DNA of 64,000 nt from Agrobacterium larrymoorei (lineage in GTDB: Bacteria > Pseudomonadota > Alphaproteobacteria > Rhizobiales > Rhizobiaceae). The translations under genes and the position numbers were made by a program. Every line of letters starts with the position of its first letter. Position 1 is the first letter of the stretch. This document shows positions 57,863 through 64,000 of this stretch, in pieces. The DNA lies in contig NZ_CP039692.1 in NCBI RefSeq assembly GCF_005145045.1, positions 1,381,501-1,445,500 on the forward strand, written 5' to 3'. A model generated the notes under the pieces. That model saw only the letters and a program-made list of their open reading frames with translations. It was not told the DNA's origin and did not search any database.

Positions 57863-58762
57863 ATGGATCAACTGTCTGCTATGCGCGTCTTTACCCGTGT
57901 CGTGGAAACGGGCAACTTCAGCCGTGCCGCAACCGCGCTCAACATGCCCAAGACCACCGTCACCAACATGGTGCAGGCGCTTGAAGGCCACCTTCAGACC
58001 ACGCTTCTGAACCGGACGACCCGCCGCGTCATGCTGACCACGGATGGCGCTTTATATTACGAGCGCGCCGCACAAATTCTCTCGGAAATTGAAGAACTTG
58101 ATGGCAGCATGTCCAGTGCTCAGGTTCAGCCGTCCGGCAAGCTCCGCGTTGAAATGGCGGGCGTCTTTGCGGATATGATGATCATTCCAAATCTATGCGA
58201 CTTCTACCAGCGCTACCCTCAAATCCGTCTCGATCTGGGTGTGGGGGACCGGCTGGTGGATTATATGGCAGAAAACGTCGATTGCGCCTTGCGGGTGGGC
58301 ACCTTGCGCGACCAGTCGCTTATTGCCAGAAAAGTAGGCGATCTGCATTTCGCGACCTATGCCTCACCATCTTACATACAAAGATTTGGAATGCCAGAGC
58401 AACCGGAGAACCTCGAGACGGATCATCACGGGGTGGGTTATCTCAATGCCGCGAACGGTCAGATCATGTCGATGTCATTCGTAGACGATTCGCGAAGTGC
58501 CGAAATCACGCCGCGCTATATCGTTTCCGCCAATGACAGCCGCACCTATCTCACGGCAGCTTTGGGCGGGCTGGGCATCGCGCAGCTTCCCGTTTTCATG
58601 GCGCGGGATCACGCAGAGCGTGGAGAGTTGGTTCAGGTGCTACCCGCATGGCGCAACGAAACCATGCCGATCTACATCGTCTATCCGCAGACGCGCCATG
58701 TTACCAACAAGGTCCGTGTCTTCGTGGATTGGCTGGCGAAGACGGTTCACACCAGCCTTTGA
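57863..58762 (+). CDS. LysR-family regulator
   Basis: A 299-residue regulator. The N-terminal helix-turn-helix is FTRVVETGNFSRAATALNMPKTTVTNMVQALE (residues ~9-40), followed by the linker helix and a two-lobed effector domain (~90-295). It belongs to the large PecT/CrgA-like branch (NRTTRRVMLTTDG). It is divergent from the hydrolase-like/RND operon with 135 bp between, the usual place for a local controller of the pump. The start at 57863 drops a 24-codon upstream extension; the ribosome-binding site is weak. Confidence 0.92.
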   Translation: MDQLSAMRVFTRVVETGNFSRAATALNMPKTTVTNMVQALEGHLQTTLLNRTTRRVMLTTDGALYYERAAQILSEIEELDGSMSSAQVQPSGKLRVEMAGVFADMMIIPNLCDFYQRYPQIRLDLGVGDRLVDYMAENVDCALRVGTLRDQSLIARKVGDLHFATYASPSYIQRFGMPEQPENLETDHHGVGYLNAANGQIMSMSFVDDSRSAEITPRYIVSANDSRTYLTAALGGLGIAQLPVFMARDHAERGELVQVLPAWRNETMPIYIVYPQTRHVTNKVRVFVDWLAKTVHTSL

Positions 58763-58912
58763 TACGGAAAGGCCGGTGCCGCTGATACGCTTTTTCCATT
58801 TGGCAAAGAAATTTGTCAGGTAGGGATGATTTCTATTTACTTTCGCCAAAACTAAGTTTCATCACCTTCTCATACACCACGTTCCGCATCTCGGACCCTG
58901 AAGGAGGAAACA

Positions 58913-59950
58913 ATGAAGGCTCTGGTTCTGGAGGAAAAGGGAAAGCTGTCGCTGCGCGATTTCGATCTCCCGAATACGCTCGGTCCGAAGGATGTAAAAA
59001 TCCGCACCCACACCGTTGGCATCTGCGGATCGGATGTCCATTATTATACCCACGGCAAGATCGGACATTTCGTCGTCAACGCTCCGATGGTTCTGGGGCA
59101 TGAGGCATCCGGCACGGTTCTGGAAGTCGGTGCGGATGTCACGCATCTGAAGGCAGGCGACCGTGTTTGCATGGAGCCGGGCATTCCCGACCCGACCTCG
59201 CGCGCGGCGAAACTCGGTATCTACAACGTCGATCCCGCCGTTACTTTCTGGGCAACGCCGCCGGTTCACGGTTGCCTTGCGCCGGAAGTCGTCCACCCTG
59301 CGGCTTTCACTTACAAGCTGCCGGATAACGTGTCCTTCGGTGAAGGCGCGATGGTGGAGCCTTTCGCCATCGGCATGCAGGCTGCGCTCAGAGCACGCAT
59401 TCAGCCGGGCGATGTCGCTGTCGTAACCGGTGCCGGTCCCATCGGCATGATGGTGGCACTTGCGGCGCTGGCTGGCGGCTGCGCCAAGGTCATCGTCGCC
59501 GATCTCGCCCAGCCAAAGCTCGATATCATCGGTGCCTATGAGGGTATCGAGACCGTCAACATTCGCGAGCGCTCGCTGCCGGAAGCCGTTGCGCAGGCAA
59601 CGGATGGCTGGGGATGCGATATCGTGTTCGAATGCTCCGGTGCGGCCCCGGCTATCCTCGGCATGGCAAAGCTTGCTCGCCCGGGCGGTGCAATCGTGTT
59701 GGTCGGCATGCCGGTGGACCCCGTTCCTGTCGATATCGTCGGCCTTCAGGCAAAAGAACTACGCGTGGAAACGGTGTTCCGTTACGCCAATGTCTACGAC
59801 CGCGCCATCGCCTTGATCGGCTCCGGCAAGGTCGATCTCAAGCCGCTGATTTCCGCCACGCTTCCTTTCGAAGACAGCATTGCTGGCTTTGACCGCGCCG
59901 TCGAAGCCCGGGAAACGGATGTAAAGCTGCAAATTCTCATGCCGCAATGA
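58913..59950 (+). CDS. Zinc-dependent xylitol/sorbitol-type dehydrogenase
   Basis: A 345-residue medium-chain dehydrogenase. Catalytic zinc ligands are C38 ([10 protein letters not shown]), H63-E64 (GHEASG) and the glutamate in [12 protein letters not shown]. The NAD(P) fold has GAGPIGMM. The structural-zinc cysteines are absent ([20 protein letters not shown]), as in the sorbitol dehydrogenase group. It oxidises a polyol to a ketose, probably xylitol or sorbitol. The AraC gene and a ribose-type ABC importer downstream fit a polyol uptake-and-oxidation locus. AGGAGG precedes the ATG. Confidence 0.9.
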   Translation: MKALVLEEKGKLSLRDFDLPNTLGPKDVKIRTHTVGICGSDVHYYTHGKIGHFVVNAPMVLGHEASGTVLEVGADVTHLKAGDRVCMEPGIPDPTSRAAKLGIYNVDPAVTFWATPPVHGCLAPEVVHPAAFTYKLPDNVSFGEGAMVEPFAIGMQAALRARIQPGDVAVVTGAGPIGMMVALAALAGGCAKVIVADLAQPKLDIIGAYEGIETVNIRERSLPEAVAQATDGWGCDIVFECSGAAPAILGMAKLARPGGAIVLVGMPVDPVPVDIVGLQAKELRVETVFRYANVYDRAIALIGSGKVDLKPLISATLPFEDSIAGFDRAVEARETDVKLQILMPQ

Positions 59951-59956
59951 TGGCGG

Positions 59957-59983
59957 TGACCGGTACTGATACGGCACCGGTCA
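59957..59983 (+). terminator. Hairpin after the dehydrogenase gene
   Basis: 8-bp perfect stem TGACCGGT/ACCGGTCA with an 11-base loop, starting seven bases past the stop codon. No T-run follows, so termination is uncertain. Confidence 0.45.
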
Positions 59984-60006
59984 ACTCCTTGTGAAAAAGT
60001 ATAAGT

Positions 60007-60129
60007 AGGCTCTGCTGCACAGCAGCAAAGCCTTTGACCGCCTGATCTAAAAACGGCATGAAATTCGGGATAAAACCCCACAAATTTAATGGCCTGCAAG
60101 GTGAATTCACCCTGCAGGCTTTCGTTTTT
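60007..60129 (+). ncRNA. Candidate small RNA or extended 3' end with intrinsic terminator
   Basis: A compact hairpin (60007-60033: AGGCT/AGCCT outer stem with TGCTG/CAGCA inner stem) is followed ~60 bp later by a long near-perfect palindrome (60092-60119: GCCTGCA, then GGTGAATTCACC, then TGCAGGC) and TTTCGTTTTT. The distance from the dehydrogenase stop (140 bp) is long for a simple terminator. A separate small RNA is possible; it could also be the 3' untranslated end of the dehydrogenase mRNA. Confidence 0.3.
60092..60129 (+). terminator. Palindromic intrinsic terminator
   Basis: 28-bp inverted repeat with one A-C mismatch, centred on GAATTC, followed by TTTCGTTTTT. Confidence 0.75.
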
Positions 60130-60326
60130 GCGACATGCCGCACTGCGCCAGATTTCGGACTCGTCAGTTTTCGACGCCTGAGTGTAAAAAAAGTATCAGC
60201 AATTCTTGCGCCATGATGTGGAAAGGGCGTTAGCACGGGTTCATGTTTATCGCGACGCCGGATGCAGCTTGAGGAGAAAGCTGCACGAAGCTGCAAAGCA
60301 GGCGCGGAAATGCTTGGGAGAGAGTG

Positions 60327-61211
60327 ATGCAACCCGATCTGGAACTGGTCCATATACGCAAGGGCGAATCCTTCGCTGCCTGGCGGCATGGCTATCCGTT
60401 CAGAACGGTTCGCTGGCATTACCACCCCGAATATGAAATCCATCTGGTCGTCGCCACGTCGGGCACCTTTTACATCGGTGATTTCGTCGGCAGCTTCAAA
60501 CCGGGCCAGTTGATCATGACCGGGCCCAATCTTCCCCAGAATTGGATCAGTGAAATCGAAGCGGGCGAAGTCGTGCCTGCGCGTTCCCTTGTCATCCAGT
60601 TTCCAGAAATCTTCATCGAGGAAGCATCCGCGTCCATGCCGGAAATGGATGCGATCCGTCCGCTTCTGGAGCGCAGCCGTCGCGGTCTTCTCTTCGATGA
60701 CGAGACCAGCGAGCGCGTGCGCCCTCTGATCGAGCGGCTGATCGAAGCGCAGGGTATCAAGCGGCTGGCGCTGTTCTGGGAGATACTCGATCTCCTCGTG
60801 AACGCGCCAGATTATGAGGTGCTGGCAAGCCTCAGCTTTGAGCTGGACCTGACAGGCATCGGCGATAGCGGCATCAACAGGGCGCTGTCCTATCTGCGCC
60901 AGAACCTGACCGACCAGATCGAGGAGGCCGAGCTTGCCGATATGGTCGGGCAAAGCCAGAGCGCGTTCTCGCGTGCTTTCAAAAGACATACGGGCACGAC
61001 ACTGGTGCGCTATCGCAATCAACTGCGGGTGGATCTTGCCTGCCAGATGCTGCTCAGCGATCAGGACGTGAAAGTGGCGGAGGTCTGCTATGAGGTGGGC
61101 TTCTCCAACCTGTCGAATTTCAACCGGCATTTCCTCAAGCTGAAGGGAATGTCACCGTCTCAATTCCGCACGACATTCGCGGCCCAGAAGGCCTTCGTCA
61201 TGGCGGACTGA
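60327..61211 (+). CDS. AraC-family regulator with cupin sensor
   Basis: A 294-residue regulator. The N-terminal ~90 residues are a cupin-type sugar-binding domain (RWHYHPEYEIHLVVATSGTFYIGD). The C-terminal ~100 residues are two helix-turn-helix units: EAELADMVGQSQSAFSRAFKRHTG and VAEVCYEVGFSNLSNFNRHFLKLKG, the second with the AraC signature. It probably senses the sugar or polyol carried by the downstream importer and activates the locus. ATG 60327 follows GGGAGAG; an adjacent GTG adds one residue. Confidence 0.93.
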   Translation: MQPDLELVHIRKGESFAAWRHGYPFRTVRWHYHPEYEIHLVVATSGTFYIGDFVGSFKPGQLIMTGPNLPQNWISEIEAGEVVPARSLVIQFPEIFIEEASASMPEMDAIRPLLERSRRGLLFDDETSERVRPLIERLIEAQGIKRLALFWEILDLLVNAPDYEVLASLSFELDLTGIGDSGINRALSYLRQNLTDQIEEAELADMVGQSQSAFSRAFKRHTGTTLVRYRNQLRVDLACQMLLSDQDVKVAEVCYEVGFSNLSNFNRHFLKLKGMSPSQFRTTFAAQKAFVMAD

Positions 61212-61307
61212 CGTAACGCAAAACCTGAACTTCAACCAATTCGGGCGGCATGGCGCTGTCCGGAAACGGGCTCGCCTTGCCCAATCGTCCATACGGGAGG
61301 AAATGAA

Positions 61308-62213
61308 ATGAAATCGAAATTGTTGATGGCTTCGGTAGCACTCGCAATGATGGCTGCTCCAGCGCTTGCGCAGGAAAAGCTTAAGATCGGCATGACGTTC
61401 CAGGAGCTGAACAATCCCTACTTCGTGTCCATGCAGGAAGCGCTGAAGGAAGCGGCAGCAAGCATTGGTGCTGACGTTGTCGTAACCGATGCGGGCCATG
61501 ATGTCGCCAAGCAGATTTCCGACGTGGAAGACATGTTGCAGCAGAAGATCGACATTCTCCTGCTGAACCCGACCGACAGCGCCGGTATCGAAGCTGCCGT
61601 TCATGCAGCCAAAGCCGCAGGCGTCATCGTTGTTGCCGTGGATGCGAACGCCAACGGCCCGGTCGATACCTTCGTCGGCTCCAAGAACCGCGATGCGGGA
61701 TATATGTCCTGCAAGCATCTGGCGGAATCGCTGGGCGGCAAGGGTGAAGTCGCAATCCTCGACGGTATTCCGGTCGTTCCGATCCTGCAGCGCGTCGAAG
61801 GCTGCAAGGCCGCTCTCGCCGAGTTTAAGGACGTCAAGCTTGTCGATACGCAGAATGGCCGTCAGGATCGCTCGGTAGCGCTTGGCGTTGTCGAAAACAT
61901 GATCCAGTCCCGCCCCAATCTCGCAGGCATCTTTTCCGTCAATGACGGTGGTGCAATGGGTGCTTTGGCCGCCATTCAGGGCTCCGGCAAGGACATCAAG
62001 CTGACCTCGGTCGACGGCGCGCCGGAAGCTGTCAAGGCGATTGCTGACGGTACGGCCTTCATCGAAACGACCGCGCAGTTCCCGCGTGACCAGGTTCGCG
62101 TCGGTCTTGCCATGGCGCTTGCCCAGAAGTGGGGCGCTCGCGTCGTGCCGAAGGAAGTTCCAATCGACGTCATGGTTGTCGACAGCAAGAACGCTGCCGA
62201 TTTCAGCTGGTAA
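61308..62213 (+). CDS. Ribose-type sugar ABC transporter substrate-binding protein
   Basis: A 301-residue periplasmic protein of the RbsB/XylF group. The Sec signal is MKSKLLMASVALAMMAAPAL with cleavage at ALAQ-E. The mature part begins KLKIGMTFQELNNPYFVSMQ and shows the sugar-binding FVGSKNRDAGYM, NDGGAMGALAAIQG and VDGAPEAVKAI blocks. Ligand is probably a pentose, pentitol or similar. GGGAGG fixes the start at 61308 rather than the ATG at 61303. ATPase and permease genes follow. Confidence 0.95.
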   Translation: MKSKLLMASVALAMMAAPALAQEKLKIGMTFQELNNPYFVSMQEALKEAAASIGADVVVTDAGHDVAKQISDVEDMLQQKIDILLLNPTDSAGIEAAVHAAKAAGVIVVAVDANANGPVDTFVGSKNRDAGYMSCKHLAESLGGKGEVAILDGIPVVPILQRVEGCKAALAEFKDVKLVDTQNGRQDRSVALGVVENMIQSRPNLAGIFSVNDGGAMGALAAIQGSGKDIKLTSVDGAPEAVKAIADGTAFIETTAQFPRDQVRVGLAMALAQKWGARVVPKEVPIDVMVVDSKNAADFSW

Positions 62214-62279
62214 TTCCTCCCGGTCCCGCCTTGCCTTCGTGCGGGGCGGGACACCCTTTCCATCCAAGAGGAGGGCGCA

Positions 62280-63782
62280 ATGCTTGAACTGAATGGGATC
62301 AGAAAAAGCTTCGGCAAGATCGAGGTTCTACAGGGTGTGGACTTGAATGTCCGCGCGGGCGAAGTTCATGCGCTTCTGGGCGAAAACGGCGCTGGCAAGT
62401 CCACGCTCATGAAAATCCTCTGCGGCATCATCCAGCCCACCGAGGGCACGATCCGCATCAACGGCACCGAGCATCAATTCGCCAATTACGATGAGGCGAT
62501 TGCCGCAGGCGTCGGCATCGTCTTTCAGGAATTCAGCCTCATCCCCTATCTCAACGCCGTCGAGAACATGTTTCTGGCACGCGAAATACGCGGGCCTCTG
62601 GGACTGTTGAACACGAAAGCAATGCGCACCCGCGCTGCCGAGATCATGCGCATGCTGGCGGTTGACGTTCCGCTCGATATGCCGGTGCACCGGCTTTCCG
62701 TGGCAGAACAGCAATTCGTGGAAATCGCCAAGGCATTGTCGCTCGATGCCCGCATTCTGGTGCTGGACGAACCGACCGCCACACTGACACCCTCCGAGGT
62801 CGAACATCTGTTCAAGGTCATGCGCGAGCTGCGCAAGCAGGGTGTCGCGATCATCTTCATTTCCCACCACCTCGAAGAAATCTTCGAAATCTGCGACCGG
62901 ATCACGGTTCTGCGCGACGGAGAGTTCATCGGCTCCTGCGATGTCGCGGATGTGGATAATGATCGTCTTGTGGAGATGATGGTCGGTCGCCGCATCGAAA
63001 ACAATTTCCCACCAAAGCCCGTCATCGATGCAACCGCCCCGGTGGTGATTGAGGTGGAGGAAATCCAGCTGAAGAAGACCGGTCCCGTTTCCCGCTTTGC
63101 GCTGCGGCAGGGTGAGATACTGGGTTTTGCCGGGCTTGTCGGGTCCGGTCGTACCGAAACCGTGCTTGCCATGCTGGGCGCTCATTCCGCGACCCGTTGC
63201 AAGGTGCGGGTGAATGGAACGGAAAAGCGCTTTTCCGGCCCGGATGAAGCATTGGAATATGGCATCGGTCTTCTGCCGGAAAGCCGCAAGGACGAGGGGC
63301 TGATTACCAGCTTCTCCATTCTTCAGAACATCTCGCTCAACAATTACCGCAAGTATCGCAAGTACCAGTGGTTCATCGATATGAACAAGGAGCTGGAACA
63401 TACCGAGCGGGCCATGGAGCAGGTTCGCGTCAAGGCGCAGGGGCCCTATGCGCGGCTGGATACGCTGTCCGGCGGCAATCAGCAGAAGGTCGTCATTGCC
63501 CGCTGGCTGAACCACACCATGAATGTGCTGATCTTCGATGAGCCGACGCGCGGTATCGATGTGGGCGCCAAGGCGGAAATCTACGCCCTGATGCGCGAGT
63601 TTACCCAGAAGGGCCACTCCATCATCATGATTTCATCCGAACTGCCGGAAGTCATCGGCATGTCAGACCGCGTCTGCGTCTTCCGCTCCGGCGGCATCGT
63701 GGCGACGGTGGAAGGCGATGACATCAATTCAGAAACAATAATGACAAACGCAACGACCGGGAGGCTTGAACATGTCGCTTGA
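62280..63782 (+). CDS. Ribose-type sugar ABC transporter ATP-binding protein (RbsA-like)
   Basis: A 500-residue double ATPase. Domain 1 has Walker [10 protein letters not shown], signature [15 protein letters not shown] and Walker [13 protein letters not shown]. Domain 2 has the degenerate Walker [10 protein letters not shown] usual for the family, signature [15 protein letters not shown] and Walker [15 protein letters not shown]. It energises uptake with the neighbouring binding protein and permease. GAGGAGG precedes the ATG. The stop overlaps the permease start by eleven bases. Confidence 0.96.
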   Translation: MLELNGIRKSFGKIEVLQGVDLNVRAGEVHALLGENGAGKSTLMKILCGIIQPTEGTIRINGTEHQFANYDEAIAAGVGIVFQEFSLIPYLNAVENMFLAREIRGPLGLLNTKAMRTRAAEIMRMLAVDVPLDMPVHRLSVAEQQFVEIAKALSLDARILVLDEPTATLTPSEVEHLFKVMRELRKQGVAIIFISHHLEEIFEICDRITVLRDGEFIGSCDVADVDNDRLVEMMVGRRIENNFPPKPVIDATAPVVIEVEEIQLKKTGPVSRFALRQGEILGFAGLVGSGRTETVLAMLGAHSATRCKVRVNGTEKRFSGPDEALEYGIGLLPESRKDEGLITSFSILQNISLNNYRKYRKYQWFIDMNKELEHTERAMEQVRVKAQGPYARLDTLSGGNQQKVVIARWLNHTMNVLIFDEPTRGIDVGAKAEIYALMREFTQKGHSIIMISSELPEVIGMSDRVCVFRSGGIVATVEGDDINSETIMTNATTGRLEHVA

Positions 63783-64000
63783 TACAAACACGGCTACGAC
63801 TGGAAAGGCCGCTGGATTCAGCTTTGGTCGTTTGCTTCATTCGCCGCTGGCTCTGCCTTTGGCGGGCCTAATCGTGGTGTCTATCCTCATGGGTCTGGCA
63901 AGCGACAATTTCTTCAGCCTCAACAACATCATGAACGTGCTGCGTCAGGTCTCCGTTGTCGGCATCCTCGCGGTCGGCATGACCTTCGTCATTCTGACGG
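63772..64000 (+). CDS. Ribose-type sugar ABC transporter permease (partial)
   Basis: The first 76 codons are visible and run off the right edge. A short polar start ([20 protein letters not shown]) is followed by [51 protein letters not shown], split here by description: a first membrane helix, the [13 protein letters not shown] loop and a second helix. This is the typical N-terminus of RbsC/XylH permeases. The ATG lies inside the ATPase gene, eleven bases overlapping. Confidence 0.93.
   Translation, partial: MSLDTNTATTGKAAGFSFGRLLHSPLALPLAGLIVVSILMGLASDNFFSLNNIMNVLRQVSVVGILAVGMTFVILT

Larger units (their letters stand above)
59951..60326. other. 376-bp intergenic region with three hairpins
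   Basis: Between the dehydrogenase and AraC genes. It holds hairpins at 59957-59983, 60007-60033 and 60092-60119. The last is followed by T-rich sequence. The right half has the AraC promoter and a GGGAGAG ribosome-binding site. No protein gene is seen. Confidence 0.6.

Overview
The window is chromosomal DNA of an alphaproteobacterium of the order Rhizobiales, most likely Agrobacterium or Rhizobium. This rests on the gene content and order: hemB, a MarR regulator and L,D-transpeptidase pair of the LdtR/LdtP type, then glyA-nrdR-ribD-ribE-ribH-nusB. It also rests on the GC-rich coding style, an ALA dehydratase of the alphaproteobacterial metal type, a K+-independent-type H+-pyrophosphatase, and many sugar ABC transporters. 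No tRNA, rRNA, CRISPR array or complete insertion sequence was seen.

Layout. 1-9.3 kb: end of a membrane protein, a SulP anion transporter, an exported protein of unknown function, parC, a small toxin-antitoxin pair (AbrB-type antitoxin with a Doc toxin), bpt, an RDD membrane protein and hemB. 9.3-20.8 kb is core: ldtR and ldtP (peptidoglycan cross-linking), then glyA, nrdR, ribD, ribE, a LysE-type exporter, ribH, nusB, an MFS transporter and hppA. 20.8-23.5 kb: an FtsK-type DNA translocase without visible membrane anchors. 23.8-30.6 kb: a catabolic operon with a DapA/NanA-fold lyase, a GntR regulator, a complete carbohydrate ABC importer and a PfkB kinase. 30.6-38.9 kb: two cyclic-di-GMP genes, a methyltransferase-like protein, ureidoglycine aminohydrolase, a secreted RTX/GH16 glycanase and a 2-keto-4-pentenoate hydratase-like enzyme.

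38.9-44.6 kb is the most unusual part. A gene-free, partly AT-rich stretch of about 1 kb with strong hairpins precedes a 1550-residue protein built almost entirely from an octapeptide repeat. The octads are grouped into 136-residue (408-bp) modules spaced exactly 408 bp apart, with an 852-bp perfect duplication inside. I recognise no known family for it.

44.7-52.3 kb: a fosmidomycin-resistance-type MFS pump, a CPA1 Na+/H+ antiporter, and divergent treY and treZ (trehalose from glucan). 52.3-58.8 kb: an RND efflux pump (inner-membrane pump plus adaptor) behind a hydrolase-fold protein that has lost its catalytic serine and histidine, with a divergent LysR regulator. 58.9-64.0 kb: a pentitol or sugar uptake locus with a xylitol/sorbitol-type dehydrogenase, an AraC regulator and a ribose-type ABC importer whose permease runs off the window.

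Themes are envelope maintenance, sugar and polyol uptake, c-di-GMP and surface biology (GGDEF/EAL proteins beside a secreted glycanase and the giant repeat protein), and export. Protein starts were chosen by ribosome-binding site and family length, and uncertain ones are flagged. All functional calls come from reading motifs, not from database searches.
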